Positions 8,836 through 20,294 of a stretch of DNA of 64,000 nt are shown here, piece by piece. This DNA is from Omphalotus guepiniiformis (taxonomy: Eukaryota; Basidiomycota; Agaricomycetes; Agaricales; Omphalotaceae), in the NCBI GenBank assembly GCA_028554645.1, contig JAQOOI010000073.1, positions 496,001 to 560,000 of the forward strand, in the 5' to 3' direction. Each line of letters starts with the position of its first letter. The first letter of the stretch is position 1. A program made the translations under genes and the position numbers. The notes under the pieces are model-generated. The model worked only from the letters and a program-made list of their open reading frames with translations. It had not been told where the DNA came from and did no database searches.

Positions 8836-11800
8836 CTATATGGTGGGCCGAAGTCGAAGGAACAACCTGTCAAGAAATTCCCATGGAAGCCCACGATACG
8901 CAATGTTCGAGATGTTGAAGGAACGAGTTCAAAGAACCCGCTAAACCGTCATCTCCCTGTATTGCTAGATCCTGGAGACAAATTATCTCTGGATGACATT
9001 GAGGAAGTCGTGGATAAGCTTATGGCAGGATCAATTACAGACCCCGGAGTTAACAAGGACCTACATGAAGTGAGACAGGTGATTGAAGATATGCAGAAGA
9101 GTATGTTTCCCGGACAATCCATGAATGAAGAACAAAATTACAAACCTTCGGTTCATGAGGCGTTCCAGGCTGCGGCCGAACAATTCCGTGCCAAGGTCGA
9201 AACCTCTGGTCCATTCATGGAAAAGGACATACCTCGTCTTCAGAAACAATGGGAAGAGGCTTGTAAGGATATTATGAGTGGGGTACCCGAGGAACCTCCC
9301 CCAATGAGGGCGGTTAATCACACGATCCCACTTATTGATCCTGATAAGAAGTACCGGTATTATCTCCCAAGGTGCCCTGAGTCTCTTCAGGCGCAGCTTC
9401 GAGAAAAGATAGATAAATATCAACAAGCGGGGTGGTGGGAACCTAAACCGGTTTCTCAGGCTATGCCCATGCTTTGTATCCATAAGAAGAACGGCAATCT
9501 GCGAGCTACCTGTGACTGTCGGCAACGGAACGACAATACAGTAAAGGATGTAACGCCGTTTCCAGACCAGGACATCATTCGCATGCAAACGGCGGCTCAT
9601 AAGATTCGCTCGAAGATCGATTTGAGCAACGCCTATGACCAGATACCCATCATACCTGAGGATGTCTGGAAAACAGCGTTCGCTACTATTTATGGAACAT
9701 TCTTGAGCCATGTGATGCAACAAGGGGATTGTAACGCACCCTCTACGTTCCAACGGCTCATGAATCATATCTTTCGCGAGTATATTGGCGTTTTTATGCA
9801 CGTATACCTAGATGATATATTCGTGTTCAGCAATTCTATTGAAGAACATGAAATCCACCTGTCACTAGTGTTCGCTAAGCTCAGGGAAGCCCATCTTTTC
9901 CTTGAAGCTAATAAGTGCAAGCTATATGCCCAGGCAATGACGTGTCTAGGACATTTAATTGACAACAAAGGACTACATGCTGATTCTGATAAGTTGGAAT
10001 GTATCCGGAACTGGAGAACACCTCGGGAATATCTGGATATCCAGAAATTCTTCGGAATTGTTAATTATCTGGCACAGTACTTGCCAAATGTATCAACATA
10101 TACCACCCCTCTCTCAGAAATGTCTAGAAATAAGCAGCCATTTCATTGGCGTCCTCTACACGATGTATGCTTACAACGTATAAAGGATCTTTGCTGCAAT
10201 ACACCCGTGTTGCGACTGATATCCCACAAAAGCGAAGAGCCCATCTGGGTTATCTGTGATGCCTCAGCTACTGGCGTAGGGGCACTCTACGGACAAGGTC
10301 CTACATGGCAGACGTGTCGGCCTGCAGGATTTATGTCCAAGAAGTTCACAGATGCTCAGCACAACTATCGCGTCTTTGAAACGGAGACGTTAGCGATACT
10401 TGAAGCTCTGCTTAAGTGGGAGGACAAACTTATAGGATATCGCATCCATATTATTACCGACCACCGTGCTCTGGAATTCTTCAAGACTCAGCGTAGACTA
10501 TCTAACCGTCAAATGCGGTGGATGGAATACCTATCACGATTCGACTTCGATATTACCTACGTCAAAGGCGTGATGAACAAAGTGGCAGACTGTTTATCTC
10601 GATATTACGAGTCTGATAGGCCTGGAGAAATTCATTCCCCATTGAAATATGTTACGGCCGATGTACGTCTAGACCAAGAAGGGGAAGACTTACCTATGGA
10701 CCGTATTCATGAACTTAAGGAGTTTAGAGAACGACTTAACGCGATCACTCGAGCGCAAAAAGTCAAAGACGTCCGAGAACCTAGGGAGGAAGTCGCAGCC
10801 GAAATGGAGGCAAATCGGGAACCCGATACTCCTGAAGCTGTAGAAGTTCCTGTAGGATTTAATCCTACTATTTTGGAGTCGAGAAATGCTGGGCCTGACC
10901 TACGAGTGCAAGTACATGAACAAGATGCTTCCTTTCTTAATGAAATGAAGGCATCGTATCAGCATGACGCAGATTTTTCTAAAGTGCTGGAACATCCAGA
11001 TGAGCACCCGCTTTTTGAAGTAGAGGAGGGCTTAATTTGGAAGCGCAATCTAACAGGGGAGCGTGTGCTATGTGTTCCTGTAGCGCCTAAAGGGATACGC
11101 TCATTTCGTGGAGCTATCTTAGAACAAGGGCATCAAACTATAGGACATTTTGGACCTCAGCGCACAGCTGACTATATCCGTCGCTGGTACTGGTGGCCCA
11201 AAATACACGGAATGTGTGATAGATTCTGTCGTACTTGTGAGGTCTGTAATCACTCGAAGTCAAACTATCAATTATCTGCTGGGAAACTCCACCCATTGGA
11301 CATTCCTACGCGTCCTTGGGAATCTATCGGAATGGACTTTATTGGTCTGTTCCCCGAAGTGAAGGGATACAATTACCTTTGGGTGATTATATGTCGACTC
11401 ATTTTGAGGGTATTGTTGATTCCTGTTCACACGCCGTATACGGCCGTGGATCTTTCGCATATCTATGTAAGGGATTACGTGTGATTGCATGGACTACCTA
11501 AGTCTATAGTAAGCGACCGAGATCCAAAATTTACTGCTACCTGGTGGAGAGAGGTTCATAGAATACTCGGCACCAAACTGGCCATGTCGACGTCGTTTCA
11601 TCCAGAAACCGATGGTGCTACTGAGCGAGCTAACCGAAATATTAATCAGATATTTCGAGCGACAATTAGCCCTAACCAACGGGATTGGTTTGTAAAGTAC
11701 CCCATTGTGGAGTTCGCTATTAATTCGAGCATGAATGCTACCATGGGATTTGCGCCCTTTGAGCTGAATCATGAATACATGCCTGTAATGATGCGGAAGG

Positions 11801-12459
11801 TGTGTTCTGCTGAGAAAGCACCCCCTGGAGTCAGAGCATTCGCTATTCAGGCCATGCAGAATTTATTTGACGCACATGACGCAATCATTGCCTCGCGGAT
11901 TCACCAAACTCATCACGCTAATCGTGCGAGAAGTGGCAAAGTGTCATTGAAAGAAGGCGATAAAGTATATCTGTCGACGAAGAATCTTAACCTACCCAAA
12001 GGACGTGCTACTAAACTATTACCTCGATATGTGGGTCCATATAAAATTGTGAAGGCTGTCCCTGAGACGTCGTCATATACTTTGGATTTACCAGAGGAGC
12101 TTAGGAAACGTAGGATTCATCCCACTTTCCACGTCAAATTACTACGACCATATGAGGAAAGCGATCGACTACTGTTTCCCAATCGTTCCAAACCGGAGCC
12201 ATACAATTTTGGAGCACCCGACGATGCAGAGTTCTTCGTGGAATCCATTGAAGGTCACGAATGGACTGCTGCGAAACAGATCAAATTTGCCATTAGGTGG
12301 GCCCTAGGTGATCTAACTTGGGAACCACTGGATACGGTACTACCACTGAAAGCTCTGGATGACTACCTCAAACTCGTTGGAGTAGCGAAATGGCAGGACC
12401 TCCCTCGTCCGATCTCTATGGCACGGAAGAGTACACGAAATCGCTCATCTAGGAGATAA
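8836..12459 (+). pseudogene. pol: Element B Pol (RT-RH-INT-chromodomain) with one stop
   Basis: One reading frame runs from 8836 to 12459, broken only by TGA at 11482-11484 inside integrase. Domains: reverse transcriptase with SKIDLSNAYDQIPI near 9610 and the YLDD box near 9805; RNase H with CDASATGVGALYG near 10255; integrase zinc motif near 11130-11265 (H, H, C, C present); integrase core with D in GMDFIG (~11332), D in SDRDPKF (~11515) and E in ATERAN (~11620); chromodomain-like end near 12225-12385 with FAIRWALGDLTWEPL. The first ATG-like position (8962) is a TTG, so the N-terminus is not intact. Without the stop it would encode a normal chromovirus Pol. Upstream sequence is displaced by the AT-rich block. 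Confidence 0.88.
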
Positions 12460-12696
12460 GATAATGTCGGAATCTGAAGCGGACTTTGAAACTCTTCAGA
12501 TATTGATCGATACGTCTCTCCTTCTCTCTTTCTTTCAAGTCATTTCAATTGCCTGGTATCGAGAAGCCGATACTAGACATTTCGCATACACCAGGTCTAA
12601 CAACTAGGTATAAGGACTCAACAACATCGTTCTTTATCCAGGGGAGAAATACAAGGAATCACAATTTTTGCATAACTTTCTATTGGATAAAGCACG

Positions 12697-14918
12697 ATGT
12701 CGCACAAGTGGGTATACAATGAAGTAACGGGCGCAATTCTGCACGACAACGAGTGTGTGACGTGTCAAGAATACGCAAAGCACTACGTTGTTGCTACGGT
12801 AGAAAAGGAAAGCGTAGCAGCCATTGCTAAAGCCAAGGAAGAGCGCAAACAAGGACTATCGAAGATGCTTAAGTTCCAAGGAGCGCAAACTGATGCTCAG
12901 TGGCAAATTAAAGTCGCTGAGCTCAAGCAAAGAATATATCAGCTGGAACTTGAGAAGAGGGAGGTGGAGAACCGGTTGGAGAGCGAACAGGAATATGCGG
13001 ACGGTTTGAAAAAACACGTTCGAGACCTGGATGCCCACCTGTCGGAACTTCGATCTATTAAATCCCAATCTTCGGACCGAGTTAGGCGTGAGGATGATAG
13101 TCGGGATAGGGATCGTTATGATCCTACGCCAAAGCGAGGGCGCTATGTGGACTCTCGTCCCCCATCGCGCTTCGAATCTCGTCTCCCATCGTGCTTCGAA
13201 TCTCGCCCACCGTCTCGTGGTCGATACCCGTCCCCGTCACGACCCATGTATCCTCCACGTCCTGAATTCTACCAAGAACCCATGAGTAATTGGAGTACTC
13301 CTGTGTCTTCATTGGCTCCGTCAGCACCGCCATCAGTGGCCCCTTCTATCTCTTCGGTTCCGTCTGTAGCGTCGGTAGACGAGGATGACCCGATGATGGG
13401 ATCGTTAGAGGTAGCGGGTAAAGGCAAAGGAAAGATGGTCAACCTGACGTTTTCGGACTCGGAAAGCGATTACTCTTTGTCTGAATCGGACAAGAGGAAA
13501 AAGGAGGAGCAAAGGGAGTTGCGAAGGATTCTCAAACCTCCTAAAATTAAGGACATTAATCGTGCCAAATTACCCCCCATGACGATCCCTGGACCTTCTA
13601 CCATGGCGGCATCCTCTAATGCAGCAACTGGAGTAACCATCACTATTCCCGCTACAGTGCTCGAAGCAAAGAACTTCATTGCCTGCGTTAATGAGAGTGA
13701 TAATTGGCGAGAGTATCGTAGAGCTCAAGTCATGATGTCCCTCGTACATGTGGTCCAGAGATACGCGGCAGAGTATGGTCCGCTATCTGAAGGAGGAAGA
13801 TATATACTTCAGGGATGGAGGCGCCCTACATGGGTTATATCTCGTGACGAATATCGTAAAGCGTTCAAGGGAGAAACGAGCTATCCTCCAACCGTTAAGG
13901 CGAAGGTGCCTAGGGTCAAACAACCGCGACGCAAAGTTCTTGATCTACACGAACACGCGCAATGGCTATCATTACACGCGGACCCTTGGGCATATCACTG
14001 CAAGCAATTCATCATAAATTCCGTGGGAAAATGTTAAAAATATGGTGAAATAACATGAAAAATTAAACTTTTTCATGTTATTTCACGACATCTTTAGCAT
14101 TTTCCCACGGGATTTATGTTGAATTGTTTGCAGTGTATACGGGGATTGCAGTATCACGAAACTTAGTAGTGGACTTAGCATCTGTACAGGGTACACAGTG
14201 GTACCGAGAGATTTCTCCAAAACATGCGTCGCAAATTAGGAGACGGTTTCATTACTGCTGTGTGGGCTTGTTCTCTCGTCCCTTCCAATACGAACACCGA
14301 CTGCAGACACTTGGACTGGCAGTAGCCCCTAAATATTCACCCCAAGTGATCATCGCCACTCAGAATCTGACTGAAGACGAAGTCGTACAACAGTTAGCGG
14401 GCATTGGGTTCACCGTTGCCATGTCCAGGATAATGTTTTTGTGGTCTCTCCAGTGGTTGGAAGATGCACTAATCGTTCATCCTGAGGCTTCGCATGACTG
14501 GCAAGGGTGTAGGGTCTCTATGGCCCGACACATATTGCAATTTGGAATACCACAAGGAGTCTTCGATTCTGTCTCAACATGGACACCTCCCAGTGACTGG
14601 GACTTAGCTGCGTGTCTCAACGAGCGGATGATCAAGATTGCGACATCTGGAGTCACGTGTCGTGCGATGTTGGCCAAACGGGATAAGTCCTCGGGGTCAG
14701 GAGCTGAGCCTCCTCACATGGTGACACTGCCTCTTACAGTCGTCTCATCAAGTGCCCCCACGGTATCACCGTCTACTGGAAAATCCAATGCCGCGCCTAC
14801 CTCACCTAATCTTACTACTACCGTGTCTAGTGCCTTACCTGCTGTCGTCTCTCCTATCGCTACCGCTTCTTCGGCTAATATTACCACCGGAATGGACATT
14901 GATTCGTTGTTGAAATGA
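12697..14918 (+). pseudogene. Element B third ORF, unknown function, split by a MITE
   Basis: This ORF lies after pol, where envelope genes sit in some Ty3 elements, but it has no signal peptide or membrane segment. The first exon-like part (12697-13995) begins MSHKWVYNEVTGAILHD. It has a coiled coil around residues 45-120 rich in K, E and Q, then an Arg/Ser/Pro-rich stretch with near-repeated PPSRFESRLPS units, a Ser/Asp-rich acidic patch and a globular region. A 140-bp MITE plus a 3-bp duplication (143 nt) interrupts it. Without those 143 nt the two halves share one frame of 692 codons, ending at 14918 with a Ser/Thr/Ala-rich tail. The current frame stops inside the MITE at 14037. I do not recognise the family. 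Confidence 0.75.
13996..14135. mobile_element. Fold-back MITE with 67-bp inverted repeats
   Basis: Arms 13996-14062 and 14069-14135 are inverted copies matching at 60 of 67 positions, around a 6-bp loop. The ends are CACTG...CAGTG. The flanks both read TAT (13993-13995 and 14136-14138), a 3-bp duplication. Removing the element and one TAT restores the reading frame of the host ORF exactly. A 3-bp duplication suits PIF/Harbinger mobilisation, but the ends differ from the Harbinger element at 15583 (AGCCACG), so a different transposase is implied. Confidence 0.88.
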
Positions 14919-15022
14919 CTGCATCACTCATCTATGCTGATTACATTTCTTTTACTCAAACATACCGCCTGTATCTTGTTATGAAGAAAATCATCGTGTA
15001 CCCTCAATTTTACAGGGGAGAG
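14919..15022 (+). other. 3' leader and polypurine tract of element B
   Basis: About 100 nt between ORF3 and the LTR. The purine run AGGGGAGAG at 15014-15022 directly precedes the LTR start and is the likely plus-strand primer. Nothing else is seen. Confidence 0.7.
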
Positions 15023-15236
15023 TGTAAGGGATTCGTCTGCTTGCCGGACACATCCCTTATCTTATCCTTGTATATAATTGTTTTGCTTTGGCTTCTGGCC
15101 TTTATGTACCTCGTCACATGTAGCTATGAGTTTGTCTTTCTATTTTTCACCTTCGTATTCAAATCTGATAGATTTGGCTAACTACGTCGTGCCTACGGGC
15201 TGAGTGATAAAGTAAGACCTCCGCTGAATGCTTACA
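15023..15236 (+). repeat. 3' LTR of element B
   Basis: Starts TGTAAGGG directly after a polypurine run and ends GCTTACA, giving perfect 6-bp inverted ends (TGTAAG/CTTACA). The next bases, GTGAC (15237-15241), begin a recognisable 7-TM gene exon, which fixes the right border. The 5' partner is outside the window, so identity cannot be scored. Confidence 0.8.
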
Positions 15237-15582
15237 GTGACATGACTATTGCCTGGAGAGCATGGGTAGTGTGGCCTGGAAATATGTATATCAAGTTGGG
15301 CCTTACTTTAACTATGCTAGCTAATATTGGTGAGATTGATTTTTCTCAGATTCAGATAATGAAGTCTCACAAAGAATGCACAGGGCTAAACTTTGCTAGT
15401 GCTATCATGCTTATTGCTCCAAATGACAGTGATACATTCAATAAGATCAACATAGCTAGCCTTGCTATTAGCTTTGCAGTGAATATACTAGGAACAGGAT
15501 TAATTTATATAAAGGCTTGGTCAGTTTTCTGTCTTCACATCTTATAGAAGTACCGAAATACTTATACATTGACTCAGGCAGT

Positions 15583-15639
15583 AGCCACGTTCAAAATTGA
15601 GCTACGACGCTCGTAGGTCCGAGTTCGTAGGTCTTTTCG
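15583..15639 (+). repeat. Left terminal inverted repeat of the Harbinger element
   Basis: 57 bp starting AGCCACGTTC and ending ...GGTCTTTTCG. It is the reverse complement of 18827-18883 apart from one or two bases in the AAAATTGAG/AAAAATGAG stretch. It contains an inner palindromic run, GAGCTACGACGCTCGTAG. Confidence 0.95.
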
Positions 15640-15783
15640 TAGCTACTGTGACCTTTGTGACAAAAGCACATGACTTTGATTACCTCATACATCGGACTTA
15701 GTCTCCACTTTCTTCTCAGACGTGTTTCTCCTCGTACCTTCAGCTTCTGAGCCTTCTGCTGCTTCGTATAACTTCGGACTACT

Positions 15784-17358
15784 ATGGCAAAGTCTTCTAA
15801 GTCAAAAAAGCGCAAAAACGACGAGAATGAGCCACCAAAACCAACCAAAAAGGCCAAGATTTCTGGTAGCAAGAGTACTACCTCCTCTACCTCGAATTCT
15901 AAGGTCCCAAAGCTGCCGTGGGGTGCGGATAAGAAGACGAAGACATGGGAACTTATTGGACTCATGGAGAGGGCTGAGAACCGAGTTCTCGTAGGCGTAC
16001 GCAAGGGGCAGGTGTGTTAATATTCATCATTGCATGCATGCATATGTAGGACTGACTATTTTGTTTCGGAAACTCCCTGCAGAAGATTACTGGGGAGACA
16101 AAGTCACATACAATCAACCGCGTCTCTAGTATCTTATGGCCCAATTACCCTGCAATGGATGCAAAGGTTATTGCAGAGCGTGTGCGCAATAAAATTGATT
16201 CGTATGTCTTATATATAGTAAATGAGGAAGTCTCGATTCACTAAATGCAATGTACTAGGCTCTTGGATCGTTACAAGAAGGAAGCAAAGAAGCTGCGGGT
16301 TACCGGTGGTGGGCTTCGGAAGAAAGATAGCGGGGAGGACTCTGATGATAGTGATGCCGCTAACGACTCGGATGATGAGATGGACGAGAATGAAGGAAAT
16401 GATGAGAATGAGGATGAAGAGGAGAATGAGACCCAGGACCTGGCTAGAGATGTACAGATGAAGTGGTATATTGGACCAGATGGGCCAACGAGCGAGACAC
16501 CACAAGATGCAAAGAACTTATGGGGTATGTACTACATCCCTGAACTCTTCCGAGACTGACATGTTGCTAGATGATATTGTTCGCCGATTTGAGTTTTTTC
16601 CTCGACTTCATGCTCTCTTTGTGGGAAGGCCCAATATCACTCCGCCAGCTGCCACCACTGGAATCGGTCCGAGTGGTATGACAACAGTCTACTATCAGCC
16701 ACCTCCTGGAGCATTGCAACCCCAGACTAATGGTGTCTCTATGTCTTCACCTCAACAGCCATGGCAGTCTCCTGAGGCTCAGGTGCAGATACAGTCATTG
16801 CACCATGCACTTATGATTGCGGGAGCTCAGAGTGGTGTAAGCGACCAAGGTTCAGGTGCTGGTGTTGATGATGACCACATGTTTTGGGATCTTTCTGATA
16901 ACATAATACAGCCATCTCAGGAACCAACCACACCACTACCAGCTGCTCTTTCCTCTAGGTCTTCGGCTACCCCATCTGTGTTATTACCAACTGCTACTTC
17001 GACCCCACGCAAGGTCTCAGCTTCTCTTTCACAGGAGGCCATTGAAAAGGCAAAGCAAAACATCACGCCAAGAACAAGCCGACCTGCACGGTTTGAAGAA
17101 ACACTAATCACTATTGCTGAGTACGTTGACATTTATTATACTTCTAATAATATAACTAAATGAATGCTTATTAGCAAACATCTCGAAGCAGTGCAGAAGC
17201 AAAGCAAAGCACGCTTGAAATTAGATGCCATGGCTGTGTTTGATAATCGGAGAGACTTGATTATGAAACGTTTGGGCTATAAGCTAATTTCTGATGAACA
17301 GGCTCAGAAACTACTAGATGCGGTGGATACAGAGGAGAAAGAGCTAAACAACAATTAA
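15784..17358 (+). CDS. Harbinger Myb/SANT-like DNA-binding protein
   Basis: Second protein of the transposon, probably 448 residues. In this superfamily the Myb-like partner binds the ends and brings the transposase into the nucleus. Exons by GT-AG rules and frame: 15784-16011, 16083-16201, 16259-16524, 16571-17120, 17175-17358. The N-terminus is Lys-rich and nuclear-signal-like (KSSKSKKRKND). A trihelix/SANT-like region follows, with W residues in KTWELIGLMERAEN and SSILWPNYPAMDAK. Then come a long acidic D/E/N stretch, a Pro/Ser/Gln-rich middle, and a helical C-terminus ending EEKELNNN. All five exons join in phase with no stop. It converges with the transposase gene, with about 50 bp between the stops. 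Confidence 0.82.
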
Positions 17359-17409
17359 GTTGATATATCTATTATGTTCTATGTTTATGCTTTAATTATG
17401 AGACATGAA

Positions 17410-18777
17410 TTATGCACCTAATGTATTGAAGGCAACTATTTCAGCCACCAATTGCTTCCGCTTTGCATCTTCCCCTTCTCCAAATGCCTGAGTATCAAAA
17501 TCAACACCATCTTCAGCCTCCTCAGCTCTCCCATGATTTGGAAAAAGTTCATTCTCAGATGTCCCTTCAACATCAATGAGAAAATTGTGAAGTATAATGC
17601 ACACCGTAATCCAGCGACAGGCAGCTACATGGTCTTCATTGTTTCGGATGCGAAGACGCAAACCCCGCAAGCATTGAAACCGGCCTTTAAGTGCACCCAT
17701 GCAATGCTCAGACCGAACACGAAGTCGGGATAAGGTCCGATCAAATAATGCATTTTCAGGGAGAAAAGATGCTGGTTCCTTGTGCACGGGAATAGTTCGA
17801 TCGTTAACTGCATATGCAGAATCTGTCCAGGCGAATTCATCATGTGAAAAGAACCAGTTGGGCCATTTTGCTGCAGCAGTGTGCTCAAATGCATTTGCAT
17901 CATGAGCTGATCCCGTCATTCCATGACAAAAATCAACAATTCGAAGGTTTGATGGTACATTGCCAATCTATTAGTAAATGAAGTCAGATAAGAACAAAGA
18001 TATTCATAGACTTACTTGAACATTTAGACCATAGTTCCCTTTGCGCGTGTAATATGCATCTCCATCCTTATCAGGACGGGCATGCAATACAACAATTGTA
18101 CCATCATACATAACCCATCCTTCACGCCATAGTCCCCGAAAACCAAGAGCATGATCTATCCATATCTTCTCTTCCTCTTTCTCCTCATCTGTAAGCTTTC
18201 CAAGAAATTTGTCACTAACACTTTCAATAGCAGTAAAAGTGCGGTGTGTATAGTTCTCCACTGAACCTTCTGAAATCCCTGCAGCACGGGCTACATCCAT
18301 TACCGATGCACCATTGCCATAGCGCCCCAGGCGGTAGAGCGTAACAGCAAGCTGCTCTTGCACTGGAGCTTGGGGATGGTTTGACGAGTTTTGGAAAATA
18401 GGGTGGTCCTTGATCAGATAATGAAGAATATCAAAGGCTTCAGGTGTCATTCGCAACATCTGTACAAATCGGTGGTGATCCTCATGATCTTTAGCATATT
18501 CCCATGCAAGTGAAAGGTTTCCCAACTTCATGACACGTCTCCTGCGAGTGCGCAAGTAGCGTGTCTCCCGGATAGCTTGCATAATTTCAGCATCTAATGA
18601 GATCTGTCTAGCAAGTGTTTCGTAATCCTGGGTGGGATCTAGGAGATTTCTGATGGTCATGAATAGAGCATATTGACGGATGTACTGATCGTGTAAGGGT
18701 CCCATCAGATGCAGTAGCAAGGAGCAGTGAATGAGGCGGAATGTATGTACAACTCGGAACGAGGCAGGCTCAGACAT
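17410..18777 (-). CDS. Harbinger DDE transposase (HARBI1-like)
   Basis: Transposase of about 439 residues, in two exons, 18777-18016 and 17967-17410, separated by a 48-nt intron; both exons are whole codons. A helix-turn-helix-like region (VMDVARAAGISEGSVENYTH) lies near residues 160-180. The DDE nuclease triad is visible: D in VMYDGTIV, D in GSAHDANAFEH at the start of exon 2, and E in SEHCMGALKGRF. The closing part ACRWITVCIILHNFLID is typical of the DDE_Tnp_4/HARBI1 family. It should cut and join the AGCCACG ends at 3-bp targets in the nucleus. ATG at 18777 is the first in-frame start. Nothing looks broken. Confidence 0.93.
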
Positions 18778-18826
18778 TAGGGTTACCTAATCATTGTGAC
18801 ATTTGTAAGCTCACGCAGGCGACCTT

Positions 18827-18883
18827 CGAAAAGACCTACGAACTCGGACCTACGAGCGTCGTAGCTCATTTTTGAACGTGGCT
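18827..18883 (-). repeat. Right terminal inverted repeat of the Harbinger element
   Basis: Mirror of 15583-15639. It ends in GAACGTGGCT directly before the AGT target duplication. Confidence 0.95.
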
Positions 18884-19508
18884 AGTATCACAAATCTTTC
18901 TCTGAACATGGAAGCAAGAAAAAGACAGAGATGCAGAAGATTCTTGCACTCTTTGTGGAATCAGGACTTGCCTATGGATTTATACAGGTGAAGTGTTCCA
19001 GTCCACAGATATTATAATCTGCTCATATCCTGACAGCTGGGTAACATAATGTTGCTGTTGATATTGAATCAACTGCCAGAGTCTGTATCTGAAAGCATCA
19101 CTGCTTTATATCTTACAGGTATGCTGGGTACAATTTTTGACTGTTCCTCAGTATGGATTCATCACTGATTGTGATATAGACTCTGACTAATCACATACTC
19201 TACAGGTAATATATCCCATTGCAGTCATTGCCTTGGTGAATTTCAGTAGATCTCCAATCAATGATACTATGACAGAGATGTCCTCTCTTGCCTTTGATAA
19301 CAATGGAAGGTCAGCTGCAAATTCTACACTCACAACATTGCAGTCTGTAGAAGGTACCACCCCAGTGTCTTCACATTTCCATGAGGGGTCTTTGATCAAA
19401 AGAGGCACTCATTCAGGTGATAATGATAATGGTATTGAGCTGCAAGATTTTGGTAAAGGTAGTGGACAAGGGGCCATGAACATGGAGGATATGAATGCAG
19501 AAGTGTAA

Positions 19509-20051
19509 GGAATAAAGGATGGTGTAGTTGGTGATAAGAATGGATGTGGTTCCAAGTTCTATCCTTCTCAAGGAGTTTGTATACAAATGTTGTAGCTCTG
19601 CTACTGATACCAGAGATTCTTCTTTTTAGGCCTATTTATATAAGCAATATATGTAGTTAGTTCTTCTAGTAGTGTTCTTGGTCCAAAGCAAGATATATAT
19701 GTGCCTGTATAAAATCATATATCAACATCTTAAAAGCATATCTGGTTTCTCAACAGAGTCATATCTGCCCTCAGGCAACATAGTAGTGAGCGGAATACAA
19801 AATAATCAGCCGGAGATTAAAATGATCCAGTAGTGACCGGAACCCTGTCACTCCTGCTAGCGATGTTCAATGTAAGCGGAACCTGTTGCTCAAATTCCCC
19901 GGCAAGATTGAATCAAAATTTCTCTGTTCTTTACATGATACAATGTGCCCTATCTCGTATTGTACTTTTGCCTGGAACATCTCAAGAAGTCACGAAATTA
20001 CTTGCAGGACTGAGCCAGGATAAAATAATGCTGAAGAAGACCACTCGGAGA
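19509..20051. other. 3' flanks between 7-TM copy 1 and the kinase-like gene
   Basis: 19509 to about 19765 is the downstream flank of 7-TM copy 1, nearly identical to the flank of copy 2 (36610-36870). From about 19780 on the sequence is unique and probably holds the 3' untranslated region of the convergent kinase-like gene, whose last codons are at 20052-20095. No other gene is seen. Confidence 0.55.
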
Positions 20052-20095
20052 TTACATGCATAAATGGGCGTTCGCTCGAAGATAATCCATCCACT

Positions 20096-20273
20096 TATTA
20101 GATCTGCACACGAAGGTCAAAGACTATAGCATTAAGTGAGTGTACAATAACAAACATACCTGCACACGAAGGTCAAAGACTGAAGAGGTAATTGACCTTC
20201 GTGAGCATATATGGACTACGTTACATAAGCTATATACAGGTGTACACGGTAGCTACGGTCGATATATTCAACA
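20096..20273 (-). repeat. 3' LTR of the copia element
   Basis: 178 bp, matching 24767-24944 with six differences. It contains a direct repeat of GCACACGAAGGTCAAAGACT (two units) and an inverted partner TTGACCTTCGT, possibly promoter or terminator structure. On the minus strand it is preceded by the purine tract GAGGGGGAG (complement of 20274-20282). Confidence 0.93.
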
Positions 20274-20294
20274 CTCCCCCTCAATCGTAGCAAC

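Larger units (their letters stand above)
6158..15236 (+). mobile_element. Ty3/gypsy element B, 5' part missing, interrupted
   Basis: An older Ty3/gypsy element on the same strand as A. The visible parts are protease (6158-6930), a foreign AT-rich block, RT-RNase H-integrase-chromodomain (8836-12459), a third ORF (12697-14918, split by a MITE), polypurine tract and a 214-bp 3' LTR (15023-15236). Its gag and 5' LTR lie beyond the window, displaced by element A. The 3' LTR abuts a 7-TM gene at GTGAC, so B sits inside that gene. One in-frame stop in pol plus three insertions indicate a dead element. Confidence 0.88.
15583..18883. mobile_element. PIF/Harbinger DNA transposon, complete, 3301 bp
   Basis: Both ends carry 57-bp terminal inverted repeats with one or two differences, starting AGCCACGTTC. 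The 3-bp target AGT is duplicated (15580-15582 and 18884-18886). The empty site reads GGCAGTATCAC in 7-TM copy 2 (near 37494-37504, reverse strand), which confirms the borders. Inside are two convergent genes: a Myb/SANT-like protein (15784-17358, plus) and a DDE transposase (17410-18777, minus). That two-gene layout is diagnostic of PIF/Harbinger. Both genes read through without stops once short introns are removed, so the element looks autonomous. Confidence 0.95.
15237..19508 (+). pseudogene. 7-TM membrane protein gene, copy 1, disrupted
   Basis: The 3' two thirds of a fungal seven-transmembrane protein gene. It starts at the exon MTIAWRAWVVWPGNMYIKLG (15241), which has lost everything upstream to element B. 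The next exons are broken by a Harbinger transposon at 15583-18883. The last exon (to 19508) codes a hydrophilic tail with SRSPINDTMTEMSS. Exons and introns are almost identical to copy 2 (36874-37845, minus strand), indicating a very recent duplication. The family is common in Agaricomycetes as multicopy membrane proteins of unknown function. With its promoter and first four helices absent it cannot make a full product. Confidence 0.85.

Noticed and set aside
9061..9801. 246-codon minus-strand frame
   Set aside because: Antisense of the reverse transcriptase region of element B, whose motifs are unmistakable.
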